From positions 1 through 64,000 of the forward strand of contig NZ_BDAE01000022.1 of the NCBI RefSeq assembly GCF_002091675.1: a stretch of 64,000 bases of DNA, given 5' to 3'. Origin of the DNA: Pseudomonas luteola NBRC 103146 (lineage in GTDB: Bacteria; Pseudomonadota; Gammaproteobacteria; Pseudomonadales; Pseudomonadaceae). A program made the translations under genes and the position numbers. Below the pieces are notes generated by a model, which was not told the origin of the DNA, ran no database searches, and saw only the letters and a list, made by a program, of their open reading frames with translations. Numbering within the stretch: position 1 is the first letter of the stretch; each line of letters opens with the position of its first letter. Shown here piece after piece: positions 1-12,735 of the stretch.

Positions 1-7
1 TTTTGAA

Positions 8-1207
8 CTACTCAGCTTTAATAACAATGCGGGCAAATGCCTTCTTGCCTGCCTGACAAACATGAGTAGTACCCAACTTGAAGACAAAGCTTCGATCTAC
101 TACTTCACCATCAACCTTTACGCTACCTGCGTTCAGCAAATCACGTGCAGCAGCCGAGTTCTTTACCAGACCTGCGCGATTGAGCACTGCGGCTACGGGC
201 ATATCCTCCGCAGTCGTTAACGTTACCTCTGGAATTTCCTCTGGTAGCTCGCCGTCCTTCATGCGATTGCCAGCAGAACGGTGAGCGGTAGCAGCTGCCT
301 CCTCACCATGGAACCGGGCAACGATCTCCTCGGCCAACTTGATCTTGATATCGCGCGGATTGGCACCCGCCTCTACATCATGGCGAAACGCTTCAATCTC
401 ACTCATCGCCCTAAAGCTTAAAAGCTCAAAATATCGCCACATCAGCGAGTCAGGCATTGAAACGATCTTATTGTACATAACGCCAGGCGCTTCCTGGATG
501 CCTATATAGTTGCCAAGCGACTTGGACATCTTCTTGACGCCATCCAGCCCCTCAAGCAAAGGCATGGTGAGAATGGACTGCGCCTCTTGGCCATAGGCAC
601 GCTGCAACTCGCGGCCCATTAACAAATTGAATTTCTGATCAGTTCCACCAAGCTCGACATCTGCTTTCAATGCAACCGAGTCATACCCCTGAACCAGGGG
701 GTACAAGAACTCATGAATAGCAATGGGTTGATTAGTCGCGTACCGCTTACTGAAATCGTCACGTTCAAGCATACGTGCGACCGTGTACTGAGACGCCAGG
801 CGGATAAAGTCAGCCGGTGTAAGCTTGTCCATCCAAGCAGAATTAAACGCCACTTCAGTCTTCGCCGGATCCAATATCTTGAATACCTGAGCTTTATAGG
901 TTTCGGCGTTTTCAAGAACCTGGTCACGCGTCAACGGCGGACGAGTCGTGCTTTTACCACTGGGATCGCCAATCATGCCTGTGAAGTCACCAATCAGGAA
1001 AATGACCTGATGACCCAGCTCCTGGAATTGACGTAGCTTATTGATCAGAACGGTATGGCCTAGATGAAGGTCTGGAGCTGTAGGATCAAAGCCTGCTTTG
1101 ATACGCAACGGAGTCCCTTTCTCAAGCTTTGTAATGAGCTCAGATTCAACCAAAAGCTCGTCAGCTCCACGCTTGATCAGCGCTAACTGTTCTTCTACCG
1201 ATTTCAT
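8..1207 (-). CDS. tyrS: Tyrosyl-tRNA synthetase
   Basis: Class I aminoacyl-tRNA synthetase that charges tRNA-Tyr with tyrosine in the cytoplasm. The 399-residue protein shows the HIGH-type signature HLGH at residues 48-51 inside [12 protein letters not shown] and a canonical KMSKS loop at 226-230. The last 65 residues or so form an S4 RNA-binding domain ([19 protein letters not shown]). Length and the early KMSKS position fit the bacterial TyrRS form common in pseudomonads. The stop lies only seven bases from the window edge, so the downstream neighbour is unseen. It is divergent from the M23 peptidase gene, the same arrangement as in P. aeruginosa. Start ATG at 1207 is the only sensible one. 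Confidence 0.97.
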   Translation of the reverse strand: MKSVEEQLALIKRGADELLVESELITKLEKGTPLRIKAGFDPTAPDLHLGHTVLINKLRQFQELGHQVIFLIGDFTGMIGDPSGKSTTRPPLTRDQVLENAETYKAQVFKILDPAKTEVAFNSAWMDKLTPADFIRLASQYTVARMLERDDFSKRYATNQPIAIHEFLYPLVQGYDSVALKADVELGGTDQKFNLLMGRELQRAYGQEAQSILTMPLLEGLDGVKKMSKSLGNYIGIQEAPGVMYNKIVSMPDSLMWRYFELLSFRAMSEIEAFRHDVEAGANPRDIKIKLAEEIVARFHGEEAAATAHRSAGNRMKDGELPEEIPEVTLTTAEDMPVAAVLNRAGLVKNSAAARDLLNAGSVKVDGEVVDRSFVFKLGTTHVCQAGKKAFARIVIKAE

Positions 1208-1378
1208 TAGCCAATCCCGCTTAAATTAATGGCGCAACCATACAAGATCACCTGATAAAAACAAGATTTCCAGAAACCTCTACCTATCAGGCACATATTG
1301 AAAATTATTAAGGGTTGTTCGGAACTTTATTTGATTATATTTTAGGCAGTTATTCATGCTCAAAAGCACCGCTACGTC

Positions 1379-3909
<2,531 letters not shown>

Positions 3910-3915
3910 GCGAAA

Positions 3916-3937
3916 GCGCCGCGTTTAAACGCGGCGC
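3916..3937. terminator. Palindromic hairpin between convergent anmK and erpA
   Basis: A perfect 22-base inverted repeat (arms GCGCCGCG around a TTTAAA centre) sits between the two convergent stops. It could act as a bidirectional terminator, but no T-run follows on either strand, so function is inferred from position only. Confidence 0.45.
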
Positions 3938-3952
3938 CTCAGTAAAGCCTTC

Positions 3953-4303
3953 TTAGATTGAGAAAGACTGACCGCAGCCACATGTAGTTGTCGCATTAGG
4001 GTTCTTAATGACGAAACGCGAACCCTCCAGCCCCTCCTGATAATCGACTTCAGCGCCAGCCAGATACTGGAAGCTCATAGGATCGACAACCAGACTTACG
4101 CCGTCACGCTCTACAATGGTGTCGTCTTCAGCCGTATCTTCATCAAATGTAAAGCCGTACTGAAAGCCAGAACACCCTCCCCCTGTCACAAACACGCGCA
4201 GCTTAAGACGAGGATTGCCCTCCTCATCGATTAAGTTCTTTACCTTATTGGCTGCACCGGGGGAGAACAATAAGGGAGTCGGAATGAAGGTTTCGATGGT
4301 CAT
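3953..4303 (-). CDS. erpA: Iron-sulfur cluster insertion protein ErpA
   Basis: A-type Fe-S carrier that delivers clusters to apoproteins such as the isoprenoid enzymes IspG and IspH. The 116-residue protein has the three conserved cysteines of the family: one in [11 protein letters not shown] and two in the C-terminal [11 protein letters not shown]. The length is typical. It is convergent with anmK and divergent from the hemJ-like gene. In P. aeruginosa the gene argC is encoded just beside erpA (recalled); here no argC lies between erpA and the next genes. Confidence 0.96.
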   Translation of the reverse strand: MTIETFIPTPLLFSPGAANKVKNLIDEEGNPRLKLRVFVTGGGCSGFQYGFTFDEDTAEDDTIVERDGVSLVVDPMSFQYLAGAEVDYQEGLEGSRFVIKNPNATTTCGCGQSFSI

Positions 4304-4481
4304 GCTTGAATCTCCCGGCTTTCGCCGATACCAACTGCAATATGCAACATTATCCGCTTAACCCAGAAAAATGGTCAACTATTCTGCGACCGACCGATAA
4401 TTAAAACTTAAATCGCTTATAAGGTGACGCCTGCAACACGGGCATCTACTATCTCTGGTTTTATATTGCCGGAGATACCTG

Positions 4482-4907
4482 ATGCTCTATCTATGGATCA
4501 AAGCGTTACACATCATAGCTTTAGTCTGCTGGTTTGCCGGTCTGTTCTATTTGCCCCGACTGTTTGTCTACCACGCGCAAAGTGAAGACACCGTTAGCCG
4601 TGAGCGCTTCATTCTGATGGAGCGAAAGCTGTATCGAGGAATCATGCTGCCTTCAATGTTGGCTACGCTTGTTTTCGGCATTGTATTACTGGTCCTGAAT
4701 CCAGGCTGGCTGAGTCAGGGCTGGATGCATACCAAGCTTGCACTTGTCTTTTTGCTGGTCGGCTATCACCACATGTGCGGTGCCATGCTGAAACGCTTTG
4801 CGCGAGGTGAAAACAAACACAGTCATGTATTCTACCGCTGGTTTAATGAAGCTCCTGTCCTGATCCTGATTGCGATCGTGATCCTGGTTGTCATCAAACC
4901 CTACTAA
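4482..4907 (+). CDS. hemJ: HemJ-type protoporphyrinogen IX oxidase
   Basis: Predicted integral membrane enzyme that oxidises protoporphyrinogen IX in heme synthesis. The 141 residues give four hydrophobic segments (about 5-25, 54-72, 83-100 and 122-139). The conserved family features are visible: the N-terminal histidine in LYLWIKALHIIALVCWFAGLFYLPRLFVYH, an MERKLYR stretch, a KL in WMHTKLALV, and RWFNEAP near the end. The family is UPF0093/HemJ. Known biology: HemJ replaces the oxygen-dependent HemG/HemY enzymes in many proteobacteria. Stands alone with its own upstream region. Confidence 0.9.
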   Translation: MLYLWIKALHIIALVCWFAGLFYLPRLFVYHAQSEDTVSRERFILMERKLYRGIMLPSMLATLVFGIVLLVLNPGWLSQGWMHTKLALVFLLVGYHHMCGAMLKRFARGENKHSHVFYRWFNEAPVLILIAIVILVVIKPY

Positions 4908-4976
4908 ATTTCCAGACGCAGCATATCCTGACAATATGCTGCGTGCCTCTTCTATTGTGCGACAAGGAAGCTCGCC

Positions 4977-5915
4977 ATGTCCGATACGCGTTACAAGATT
5001 ACTTTTGATGGGCAATTGATCCCCGGTGTCAGTCGAGATGATGTACTGGAGAATCTTGCGAAACTTTTCAAAAGTGATACGCAGAAAATAGCCCAGCTGT
5101 TTCGCGGTCCCGTTACATTAAAAAGAAACCTTTCGGAACCTGAAGCTGATCGTTATCTGGCAGCCTTGAGACAAGCTGGCGCTCAAGCCAGGAAAGAACA
5201 GGACTTGGCCTCCATGCTTACGCTGGTTGAGGACAAAGAAACACCAGCAAAAGAAAGCACACGGTTAATGACTTGTCCAAAATGTGGACATGAGCAGACC
5301 AAGCGCGACGAATGCGAGCAGTGCGGCATTATTGTTGAAAAGTACCTGGCACGTCAGGCTGAGCTAGCGTCAGAGCCGCCCGCACCGTCAACTGCGCCAG
5401 TCATGGCCGCGTCTCCTTATGCTCCGCCTCAAGCAGACCTTTATACCCATGGCGAACATGAATACGGTACCTTGAAGGTCTTCAGCCTCAAAGGTCGAAT
5501 AGGACGCCTGCGCTTTGTAGCTTGGTCGCTTGTAGCATCTGCCGCTTTTTTTGCCGCCTTTTTTGCACTACTGACAACGGTAGGGATCGCAAGTCTCATG
5601 ACGTCGCATCCCTCAATCCTTACAGGGCTTGGGCTTAGTGCGCTGCTTGGTCTTGCAATGCTATTTATTAACCTGAGCATAGGTGTTCAACGCTTGCATG
5701 ATTTAGGCTGGTCAGGCTGGCTCTGGCTTTTGAGCATCGTTCCGCTCATAGGAGGCCTGTTTACTTTCGTGCTGATGGTCTTACCAGGATCACGTACAGC
5801 CAATCGCTATGGTGCACCGCCTCCACCTAACGGCATAGCGGTCAAGCTTTTAGCGGGTATCTGGCTATTTATTGTGATCGCTGTGATTCTGGCCTCCCTT
5901 GTGCGCCCTAGCTAA
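4977..5915 (+). CDS. DUF805 membrane protein with zinc-ribbon linker
   Basis: Function unknown. The first 85 residues or so form a soluble domain (FDGQLIPGVSRDDVLENLAKLF..., possibly a small ligand- or protein-binding fold). A four-cysteine ribbon follows at about residues 100-121 (CPKCGHEQTKRDECEQCGI, CxxC-x10-CxxC). The second half is a DUF805 domain beginning at SLKGRIGRLRF with about four membrane helices and the family's GVQRLHDLGWSGW signature. The three-part build suggests a membrane protein with a cytoplasmic zinc-binding head. Independent of the flanking genes apart from orientation. Family assignment is firm; role is not. Confidence 0.85.
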   Translation: MSDTRYKITFDGQLIPGVSRDDVLENLAKLFKSDTQKIAQLFRGPVTLKRNLSEPEADRYLAALRQAGAQARKEQDLASMLTLVEDKETPAKESTRLMTCPKCGHEQTKRDECEQCGIIVEKYLARQAELASEPPAPSTAPVMAASPYAPPQADLYTHGEHEYGTLKVFSLKGRIGRLRFVAWSLVASAAFFAAFFALLTTVGIASLMTSHPSILTGLGLSALLGLAMLFINLSIGVQRLHDLGWSGWLWLLSIVPLIGGLFTFVLMVLPGSRTANRYGAPPPPNGIAVKLLAGIWLFIVIAVILASLVRPS

Positions 5916-5972
5916 GGGCACCCTGCCACGCCGGAGCGGTCCAACTCCATGCCGTACTTCTGAGGGAGCATC

Positions 5973-6761
5973 ATGCCTCGCTATGCATTAATTACTGGCG
6001 CCTCTAGTGGAATAGGCCTTGCGCTTGCTGAAGCACTGGCGCGCCGCGGTCATCCCTTGATCTTACTTGCCCGAAAGCGGGAGGCACTTGAAAGCATTGC
6101 CAGTGAACTGGCCCAGCGATTTGGCGTGGAAGTACTTTATCGCGTTTGCGATCTGTCGGAGCCGCTGCATGTGACAGGGCTTCTGCACGAGCTTGAGCAG
6201 AGCGAGAAGGTTATCGACCTGCTTGTGAACTGTGCAGGCATGGGGACTGGCGGCCCCTTTCTTTCCTCCGACTGGTCACGCGAGCAGCACCTTATTGAGT
6301 TAAATGTGCTGGCCCTGACTCGCCTCTGCCATGCCCTAGGTGCGCACATGGCTCAACAGGGCGGCGGACAGATTCTCAACGTGGCTTCGACAGCCGCCTT
6401 CCAGCCCATTCCGCTTATGAGCAGCTATGCCGCCAGCAAGGCGTATGTCCTGCATTTTTCCGAAGGGCTGCGTGAAGAACTAAAAAGCCGAGGCATTTCC
6501 GTCTCGGTGTTATGCCCTGGCCCAACGCGTACAAGCTTTTTCCGCAAAGCTGGCATGCAGACTGCCTCAATGGAGAAAGGCAAAACCATGATGGGCGCCG
6601 AGGAGGTTGCATTGATCGCCATGCATGGCCTCGCCAAGCGCAAGGCCATCATTCATTGCGGATGGCGAAACCGCCTGACGGCAATGGTACCTCGTTTTTT
6701 GCCACGCTCACTTGTAAGAAAAGTTACCGCCAGAATAGGCCGCATGCTGACATCACCTTGA
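5973..6761 (+). CDS. Short-chain dehydrogenase/reductase
   Basis: NAD(P)-dependent oxidoreductase of the classical SDR family, substrate unknown. The cofactor motif TGASSGIG is at residues 8-15, NCAG (normally NNAG) at 86-89, the catalytic Ser at 139 in VAST, and the Tyr/Lys pair YAASK at 152-156. PGPTRTSFF after the active site is typical of the subgroup that acts on long-chain or acyl substrates. The 262 residues are usual for the fold. P. aeruginosa has an SDR at the same place (PA0658), so this is syntenic core. An ATG with AGGGAG upstream decides the start. Confidence 0.9.
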   Translation: MPRYALITGASSGIGLALAEALARRGHPLILLARKREALESIASELAQRFGVEVLYRVCDLSEPLHVTGLLHELEQSEKVIDLLVNCAGMGTGGPFLSSDWSREQHLIELNVLALTRLCHALGAHMAQQGGGQILNVASTAAFQPIPLMSSYAASKAYVLHFSEGLREELKSRGISVSVLCPGPTRTSFFRKAGMQTASMEKGKTMMGAEEVALIAMHGLAKRKAIIHCGWRNRLTAMVPRFLPRSLVRKVTARIGRMLTSP

Positions 6762-6826
6762 CTTGCGTCTGTGCGCAAAAGATAACCCTCGCTACACTTT
6801 GATCTTCAAATACACAGGAGACATCC

Positions 6827-7168
6827 ATGGACTGCCTGTTCTGTAAAATCGTGGCGGGAGAGATTCCAGCCCGCAAGCTTTATGAGGACGATCATGTCAT
6901 TGCCTTCCATGACATATCGCCTCAGGCCCCCGTTCATTTTCTTGTCATTCCCAAGAAGCATATCGCCACGCTTCATGACCTGAGCGAAACCGATGACAAG
7001 ACGCTAGCAGGTCATATCCTGTTTACGGCACAGCGCCTGGCCCAGGAACAAGGTTGCGATGAAGGCTTCCGGGTGGTCATGAACTGTAATCCCATGGGTG
7101 GACAAACGGTTTACCACATCCATATGCATGTACTTGGCCAACGGCAAATGACGTGGCCGCCGGGTTAA
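6827..7168 (+). CDS. HIT family purine nucleotide hydrolase (HinT-like)
   Basis: Histidine-triad protein, probably a phosphoramidase acting on nucleotide phosphoramidates such as aminoacyl-adenylates. The 113 residues start with [13 protein letters not shown], contain [13 protein letters not shown], and end with the triad motif [17 protein letters not shown]. All three triad histidines are present. The start ATG has an AGGAG-like site eight bases upstream. Located 41 bases before coq7 and probably co-transcribed with it. Confidence 0.94.
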   Translation: MDCLFCKIVAGEIPARKLYEDDHVIAFHDISPQAPVHFLVIPKKHIATLHDLSETDDKTLAGHILFTAQRLAQEQGCDEGFRVVMNCNPMGGQTVYHIHMHVLGQRQMTWPPG

Positions 7169-7209
7169 GCGTTCCTTTACCCTCCTCTGATTTGAACCTG
7201 GAGACTGGA

Positions 7210-7857
7210 ATGGCTAACGATCGTCACTATTCCCCTGCAGATCACCTGTTCATGCAGGTTGATGCTGCATTAAAAACACTGCTGCCCTTCAATGGACACC
7301 CTAATAGGACCTCTCCTGCGCTGAGTCACTCGGAAGCCGAGCTGGATGAGTCCAGCACGCGGCACGTGGCTGGACTGATGCGCATCAACCACACCGGAGA
7401 AGTGTGCGCACAAGCGCTCTATCAGGGACAGGCCTTGACAGCCAAGCTGCCTGAAGTTCGAAGCGCCATGGAAGAAGCCGCTGACGAGGAAATTGATCAC
7501 CTCGCCTGGTGCGAACAGCGAATTAAAGAGTTGGGAAGCCATACCAGCGTACTTAATCCATTGTTCTATGGCCTATCATTTAGCATCGGCGCGACTGCTG
7601 GCCTGATAAGCGATCGTCTCAGCCTTGGCTTTGTCGCCGCGACAGAAGAGCAAGTCTGTAAACATCTTGATGAGCACCTGATGCAACTTCCTTCGGAAGA
7701 CAAGCGCTCCCGAGCGATTCTTGAGCAGATGCGCATTGACGAGGAGCAACATGCGGATCATGCCCTGGATGCAGGCGGGCTACGCTTCGCTACGCCTATC
7801 AAACTTGGCATGACGCTTCTTTCAAAGGTCATGACCAAAAGCACATACCGCATTTAA
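7210..7857 (+). CDS. coq7: 2-nonaprenyl-3-methyl-6-methoxy-1,4-benzoquinol hydroxylase
   Basis: Di-iron monooxygenase that adds the last hydroxyl in ubiquinone synthesis. The 215-residue protein shows ferritin-like iron ligands in [20 protein letters not shown] and DEEQHADHA. The start at ATG 7210 is preferred because GGAG lies six bases upstream and it follows the HIT stop; the frame is open back to 7153 but that would overlap the HIT gene. Closed by a strong terminator shared with speD. Confidence 0.95.
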   Translation: MANDRHYSPADHLFMQVDAALKTLLPFNGHPNRTSPALSHSEAELDESSTRHVAGLMRINHTGEVCAQALYQGQALTAKLPEVRSAMEEAADEEIDHLAWCEQRIKELGSHTSVLNPLFYGLSFSIGATAGLISDRLSLGFVAATEEQVCKHLDEHLMQLPSEDKRSRAILEQMRIDEEQHADHALDAGGLRFATPIKLGMTLLSKVMTKSTYRI

Positions 7858-7864
7858 GACAACA

Positions 7865-7889
7865 AAAAGGGCGCTCAAAGCGCCCTTTT
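7865..7889. terminator. Bidirectional intrinsic terminator coq7/speD
   Basis: Stem GGGCGCT/AGCGCCC with a three-base loop, flanked by AAAA on one side and TTTT on the other. It can end transcripts from both strands and lies between the convergent coq7 and speD stops. Confidence 0.9.
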
Positions 7890-7905
7890 AATTTCAACCT
7901 GCTGC

Positions 7906-8700
7906 TTAACGAGGCAGGTTACGACCAGAAAATATCTCACGCATCTCATGCTTGAGGCGTTGCGTTACCTGCTCACGCTGCTCACGTGAAAGATTCTGAG
8001 TAGCATCACCAAACAGGTAATTTTCTAGCTCGAACTCTTTCAATAGCATCTTGGTGTGGAACAGATTGTCCTGATAGACGTTTACATCCGTCATCTGATA
8101 GGCCGAACGCGTGTCTTCAGACAGGTAGTTCTGGATGGAATTGATCTCATGATCGATAAAGTGCTTGCGTCCTTCCACATCGCGGGTAAAACCACGAACG
8201 CGATAATCGACAGTCACAATATCCGAATCAAACTGATGAATCAGATAATTCAATGCCTTTAGCGGTGAGATGACGCCACAGGTAGACACATCGATATCGA
8301 CACGGAATGTGGCGATGCCGTCAACTGGATGAATTTCCGGGTAGGTATGAACCGTAATATGGCTTTTATCCAGATGCCCTAGAATTGTTTCGCGTAGCGG
8401 ACCGGGTGATTCCTCGATCTGGCTTTCGGTAGGCTCAACAGGCTGCTCCGAAATGAGAATGGTCACGCTGGCGCCCTGAGGGTCATAATCCTGGCGAGCG
8501 ATATTCAGAATATTGGCACCGATGATATCCACGACGTCTGTCAGGATCTGAGTCAGACGCTCGGCGTCATACTCTTCATCAATGTACTGTACATAGGCTT
8601 GCTGATCTTCTGACGTCTCTGCATAGCAGATGTCATAGATATTGAAGCTCAAGGTCTTCGTCAGGTTGTTGAAACCATGGAGCCTGAGTTTACTTTTCAC
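7906..8700 (-). CDS. speD: S-adenosylmethionine decarboxylase proenzyme
   Basis: Makes decarboxylated AdoMet, the aminopropyl donor for spermidine. The proenzyme self-cleaves between Lys112 and Ser113 ([12 protein letters not shown]), with the serine becoming the pyruvoyl cofactor; the site is intact. The GTG start at 8700 gives 264 residues, the same as E. coli SpeD, begins at the conserved [12 protein letters not shown], and has GGGAG nine bases upstream. The frame is also open from an ATG at 8760, which would add 20 residues unlike the family. No speE lies beside it in this window. Confidence 0.95.
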   Translation of the reverse strand: MKSKLRLHGFNNLTKTLSFNIYDICYAETSEDQQAYVQYIDEEYDAERLTQILTDVVDIIGANILNIARQDYDPQGASVTILISEQPVEPTESQIEESPGPLRETILGHLDKSHITVHTYPEIHPVDGIATFRVDIDVSTCGVISPLKALNYLIHQFDSDIVTVDYRVRGFTRDVEGRKHFIDHEINSIQNYLSEDTRSAYQMTDVNVYQDNLFHTKMLLKEFELENYLFGDATQNLSREQREQVTQRLKHEMREIFSGRNLPR

Positions 8701-8918
8701 CGTAGGGAACTCCCATAGGTACGGTCTCTGACCGTGGTCGTGAATGCCCGTCATCTGCATAAGGCGCAGGTGCGTAGGGCCGTTTCATACCTCTTCGCAT
8801 TGGCGATTGTGGCTGTGCTTGTCGGGCCTTGCCCTGAAAAGGGGCGCATTATGCAGAGCCTGAGGGCTATCCGCCAGAGGTTGCGCCCGAAAGACGATGA
8901 ATTGATGACAGTCAGGGC

Positions 8919-9344
8919 TTAATTAAGCTCTATGATCTCGTATCCGTGCGAAATCTCGACGCCCGCACGCTCCAGCATGATGGAAGCTGAACAATACTTT
9001 TCTGCAGATAGCTCAATGGCGCGCTTGACCTGCGCTTCCTTCAGGTCACGGCCCTTGACCACAAAGCGGATGTGTATCTTGGTAAATACCTTGGGTTCGG
9101 ATTCAGCCCGCTCAGCCTCAAGAAAGGCCTCACAGCTCTCTACAGCCTGGCGAGATTTCTTTAAGATACTCATCACATCAAAGCTGGTGCAGCCACCCAA
9201 GCCGATTAGCAGAGCCTCCATTGGGCGGACGCCCAGGTTACGACCGCCATGATCAGGAGGGCCATCCATGACAACCACATGGCCACTGCCCGACTCGCCC
9301 AGAAACATGGCCTCACCGGCCCATTGAATTCGTGCTTTCACCAT
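8919..9344 (-). CDS. OsmC-family protein
   Basis: OsmC/Ohr fold protein, probably a thiol-dependent peroxidase or a redox-related relative. The 141 residues contain the two family cysteines, one in GLGGCTSFDVMSIL and one in AEKYCSASIML. PA0653 occupies the same place in P. aeruginosa (recalled), next to speD and vfr. Divergent from vfr. The 158-base gap to speD holds no further gene that I can see. Confidence 0.9.
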   Translation of the reverse strand: MVKARIQWAGEAMFLGESGSGHVVVMDGPPDHGGRNLGVRPMEALLIGLGGCTSFDVMSILKKSRQAVESCEAFLEAERAESEPKVFTKIHIRFVVKGRDLKEAQVKRAIELSAEKYCSASIMLERAGVEISHGYEIIELN

Positions 9345-9392
9345 GAGACTCCACAGCCAGTAAAAAAATAGAGTACCACAGCCCCATAAATG

Positions 9393-9408
9393 TGATGGAA
9401 TGCCATCA
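9393..9408. promoter_or_regulatory. Inverted repeat in the vfr upstream region
   Basis: TGATGG-AATG-CCATCA, preceded by TG so that it begins TGTGATGG, about 145 bases before the vfr start. It resembles one half of a CRP/Vfr site. Vfr is known to bind its own promoter region in P. aeruginosa. Whether this is such a site is a guess. Confidence 0.3.
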
Positions 9409-9549
9409 AACTGCCATTAAACTGTTAGTCACGTCGCACACTTCACAAGTCGTGATCTGCAGAGTAAAAATTCACTTTAATTTAGTGGCAAACTTGCCGA
9501 TATGTTCAAATCCCTGTAGACAAGGCTTGTCTCAACTTCAGGAACCAGC

Positions 9550-10194
9550 ATGGCCGCTATTATTCCTCCTGCAAAACTTCAACATCTCGATAAACTGCTC
9601 GCGCATTGCTCGCGTCGCCGCTATACCGCCAAGACGACGATCATTTATGCGGGTGATAACAGTGAAAGCCTGTTCTTCATCCTCAAAGGGTCGGTAACGA
9701 TTCTGATTGAGGACGACGAAGGTCGCGAAATGATCATCGCCTATTTGAATGCGGGCGACTTTTTCGGCGAGATGGGGCTATTTGCCAAGGAAGGAAGCGA
9801 ACCCGAACGCAGCGCCTGGGTTCGTGCACGCACGGAGTGCGAGGTTGCCGAGATCAGCTACAGCCAGTTCAGAGAACTGAGCCAGCAAGATCCCGACATG
9901 CTCTTCTCGCTGGGCCGCCAGATGGCCGAGCGTCTGCGCCAGACTACGCGTAAGGTAGGTGATCTTGCCTTCCTGGACGTGACTGGTCGTGTCGCTCGTA
10001 CGCTGCTTGACTTGTGCAAACAGCCCGACGCCATGACGCATCCGGACGGTATGCAGATCAAAATCACGCGCCAAGAAATTGGTCGCATCGTTGGATGCTC
10101 ACGTGAAATGGTCGGTCGCGTACTCAAGTCTCTGGAAGAACAGGGCCTTGTCCATGTGAAAGGCAAGACGATGGTTGTGTTTGGTACTCGCTAA
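9550..10194 (+). CDS. vfr: cAMP-responsive global regulator Vfr (CRP family)
   Basis: Transcription factor that binds cAMP and controls virulence, twitching and quorum-sensing genes in P. aeruginosa; close relative of E. coli CRP. The 214-residue protein has an N-terminal cyclic-nucleotide domain with the phosphate-binding cassette around [23 protein letters not shown], a dimer helix, and a C-terminal winged helix with the recognition segment [25 protein letters not shown] sits seven bases before the ATG. The locus beside trpC and the OsmC gene is as in P. aeruginosa. Confidence 0.96.
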   Translation: MAAIIPPAKLQHLDKLLAHCSRRRYTAKTTIIYAGDNSESLFFILKGSVTILIEDDEGREMIIAYLNAGDFFGEMGLFAKEGSEPERSAWVRARTECEVAEISYSQFRELSQQDPDMLFSLGRQMAERLRQTTRKVGDLAFLDVTGRVARTLLDLCKQPDAMTHPDGMQIKITRQEIGRIVGCSREMVGRVLKSLEEQGLVHVKGKTMVVFGTR

Positions 10195-10211
10195 ACACAC
10201 CATGCTCTGAC

Positions 10212-10240
10212 AAAAAAGCCGGCTCGCGCCGGCTTTTTTA
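10212..10240. terminator. Intrinsic terminator after vfr and trpC
   Basis: Stem AGCCGGC-TCGC-GCCGGCT with A-run before and T-run after, able to work in both directions between convergent vfr and trpC. Confidence 0.9.
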
Positions 10241-10244
10241 TTAA

Positions 10245-11081
10245 TCACTCTACGTCGGGGGAGGAGATCCCCGCGCGTCTTTCAGGAAAGAACAGCCGGT
10301 GCAGCTCGTGTCCGGGATCCTCTGCACGCATGAATGCTTCACCTACTAAAAAGGCATGCACATCGCTGACTTGCATCAGCTCAACGTCAGCCCTGTTCAG
10401 AATGCCACTCTCGGTTACCACCAGACGTTCTCGTGGAATAGACGGCAAAAGGTCCAGTGTTGTTTCCAAGCTCACTTCAAATGTATGCAGGTTACGGTTA
10501 TTGATACCGATCAGCGGCGTATCGAGCGTTTTCAGCGCTCGCTCCAACTCATTTGCATCGTGAACTTCAACAAGCACATCGAGGCCAACCGACTTTGCCG
10601 TAGCGGCTAGCTCTGCCATCAAGGTATCGTCCAGGGCGGACACGATGAGAAGAATGCAATCAGCACCAATCACACGGGCTTCAACGACCTGATATGGATC
10701 GATCATGAAGTCTTTACGAATGATAGGTAACGAGCAGGCTGCCCGGGCTTCCTTCAAATAGGCATCGCTGCCCTGAAAGAAATCGATATCCGTCAGGACC
10801 GAAAGACAGGTCGCGCCACCTGCTTCATAGCTTCGTGCAATATCTGCCGGTACGAACTCCTCACGTAGGACACCCTTACTGGGCGAGGCCTTCTTGACCT
10901 CAGCAATGACCGCTGGTTCTCTGCGTGCCACGCGATCCATCAGGGCCTGGGCAAATCCCCTTGGTGATTCAGAGGCCTGCGCCAAGGCCTCCAGATCGGC
11001 CAGTGGAAGCGCTGACTTACGCTGTGCTACTTCTTCAGCTTTGCGGGCCAGGATTTTTTGCAGAACGGTAGGTACGCTCAC
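10245..11081 (-). CDS. trpC: Indole-3-glycerol phosphate synthase
   Basis: Closes the indole ring in tryptophan synthesis. A 278-residue TIM barrel with [13 protein letters not shown] (catalytic Lys), [32 protein letters not shown] and VTESGI; all catalytic segments are present. It is a stand-alone TrpC, not fused to TrpF. Overlaps the end of trpD by four bases and is last in the trpE-G-D-C transcription unit. Confidence 0.97.
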   Translation of the reverse strand: MSVPTVLQKILARKAEEVAQRKSALPLADLEALAQASESPRGFAQALMDRVARREPAVIAEVKKASPSKGVLREEFVPADIARSYEAGGATCLSVLTDIDFFQGSDAYLKEARAACSLPIIRKDFMIDPYQVVEARVIGADCILLIVSALDDTLMAELAATAKSVGLDVLVEVHDANELERALKTLDTPLIGINNRNLHTFEVSLETTLDLLPSIPRERLVVTESGILNRADVELMQVSDVHAFLVGEAFMRAEDPGHELHRLFFPERRAGISSPDVE

Positions 11082-12127
11082 GCTTGATTCTCCACTTTGT
11101 ATACCGCTGTAAAGCTGGCCAACTCATCCATTTTTTCCCGGGCAAGGCCGCTGTACAACGCGTCATGCGCCAGATTGACACCTTTTTGCAAACTTGAAGC
11201 TAGATCAGCTGCATACAATGCGGCTCCCGCATTAAGCACAATCATGTCAGCGGCCTTTTGCCCAGCCTCGGTTTTCCGACGCCCCAGGGCATCCCGGATC
11301 AGACTTAATGAAGCCTCCGGGCTGTCGACTGTAAGCCCGATCAAGCTCTGACTCTTGATACCAACATCCTCCGGAAGGACTTCATACTCTTGAATTTGTC
11401 CATCCTTGAGTTCAGCAACACGTGTAGGCGCCGCCAGGCTGAACTCGTCAAGCCCATCCCTGGAGTGAACAACCAGCACATGCTTGCTGCCTAGCCGCTG
11501 CAGCACTTCGGCAAGGGGACGGCACAGTGCAGGCGTGAATACCCCTACTACTTGATGCAAGACACCGGCTGGACTGGTCAACGGACCTAGCATGTTGAAT
11601 AACGTACGCAGCCCCAGAGACTTTCGAGGGCCTGCAGCATGGCGCATCGCACTGTGGTGCGATTGGGCAAACATAAAGCCTACCCCTATCTCGTTAACGC
11701 AACGGGCTATTTGTTCGGGCGTCAGGTTGAGATAAATCCCCGCCGCTTCAAGCAGGTCGGCACTGCCGCTTTTACCTGAAACAGCACGGTTGCCGTGCTT
11801 GGCTACTTTTCCCCCAGCAGCCGCGACAACAAAAACAGAAGCCGATGATACGTTGAAGATATTGGCACCATCTCCTCCTGTTCCCACGATATCCACAACG
11901 TGCTCAAGGCTGGGCAATTCAACCTTGGTAGCCAGCTCGCGCATCACGCTTACGGCACCACAAATTTCATCGATGGTTTCGCTCTTGATACGCATGCCCA
12001 TGAGAAAAGCGCCGATCTGGGCATCATCACATTGCCCGGTCATGATCTGGCGCATGACGTCCTGCATTTCGCTTGTGGTCAGGTCGAGTTGACTGACGAT
12101 TTTGCCGAGCGCTTCCTTGATATCCAT
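11078..12127 (-). CDS. trpD: Anthranilate phosphoribosyltransferase
   Basis: Transfers phosphoribose from PRPP to anthranilate. 349 residues with the PRPP loop [13 protein letters not shown] and the [19 protein letters not shown] anthranilate/PRPP region. Lies between trpG (two-base gap) and trpC (four-base overlap), so translation is probably coupled along the unit. Confidence 0.97.
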   Translation of the reverse strand: MDIKEALGKIVSQLDLTTSEMQDVMRQIMTGQCDDAQIGAFLMGMRIKSETIDEICGAVSVMRELATKVELPSLEHVVDIVGTGGDGANIFNVSSASVFVVAAAGGKVAKHGNRAVSGKSGSADLLEAAGIYLNLTPEQIARCVNEIGVGFMFAQSHHSAMRHAAGPRKSLGLRTLFNMLGPLTSPAGVLHQVVGVFTPALCRPLAEVLQRLGSKHVLVVHSRDGLDEFSLAAPTRVAELKDGQIQEYEVLPEDVGIKSQSLIGLTVDSPEASLSLIRDALGRRKTEAGQKAADMIVLNAGAALYAADLASSLQKGVNLAHDALYSGLAREKMDELASFTAVYKVENQA

Positions 12128-12129
12128 GA

Positions 12130-12723
12130 CTAGCGTGCGCCTCCGGTCTGCTTGAGGAAATTGGCCAGCAGGTCATGACCGTATTCGGTAAGAATCGACT
12201 CGGGGTGAAACTGGACACCTTCCAGCATGTACTCGCGGTGACGGAGCCCCATGATTTCATCCATGGTTCCATCTTCGTGTTGAGTCCAGGCAGTAATTTC
12301 CAGACAGTCCGGCAGCGTTTCTCGTTTCACCACAAGCGAATGGTAGCGCGTGACCGTAAAGGGGTTGGGCAATCCGGCAAATACACCCTCACCCTTGTGA
12401 TAAACCAGGCTCGTTTTACCATGCATCGGCTCACGCGCTCTGACCACCTCACCTCCAAATGCCTGCCCCAGGCTCTGATGACCAAGGCACACACCCAAAG
12501 TAGGCACTTTGCCTGCGAAATGTTTCAGCAGTTCGAGCGAGACGCCTGCCTCATTCGGTGTGCAGGGGCCTGGGGAAACGACAATGCGCTCCGGCGCCAG
12601 CGCATCGATTTCGTTTACGGTCGTTTCATCGTTGCGTACGACTTTTACGTCTGCCCCTAACTCGCCCAGGTATTGCACGAGGTTATAGGTGAAGGAGTCG
12701 TAGTTATCCAGCATCAGTAACAT
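12130..12723 (-). CDS. trpG: Anthranilate synthase glutaminase subunit
   Basis: Class I glutamine amidotransferase that feeds ammonia to TrpE. 197 residues with [12 protein letters not shown], the catalytic Cys in [16 protein letters not shown], and the His/Glu pair in [17 protein letters not shown] lies seven bases before the ATG. Only 12 bases separate it from the trpE stop, so trpE and trpGDC form one unit. In P. aeruginosa the two are far apart with the R/F pyocin cluster between them. Confidence 0.96.
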   Translation of the reverse strand: MLLMLDNYDSFTYNLVQYLGELGADVKVVRNDETTVNEIDALAPERIVVSPGPCTPNEAGVSLELLKHFAGKVPTLGVCLGHQSLGQAFGGEVVRAREPMHGKTSLVYHKGEGVFAGLPNPFTVTRYHSLVVKRETLPDCLEITAWTQHEDGTMDEIMGLRHREYMLEGVQFHPESILTEYGHDLLANFLKQTGGAR

Positions 12724-12735
12724 GGTAGCGCTCCT

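Noticed and set aside
7153-7209. A longer Coq7 starting at 7153
   Set aside because: It would overlap the HIT gene and adds residues unlike the family; GGAG supports ATG 7210.
8701-8760. A 20-residue N-terminal extension of SpeD
   Set aside because: GTG 8700 has a proper SD and gives the family length and N-terminus.
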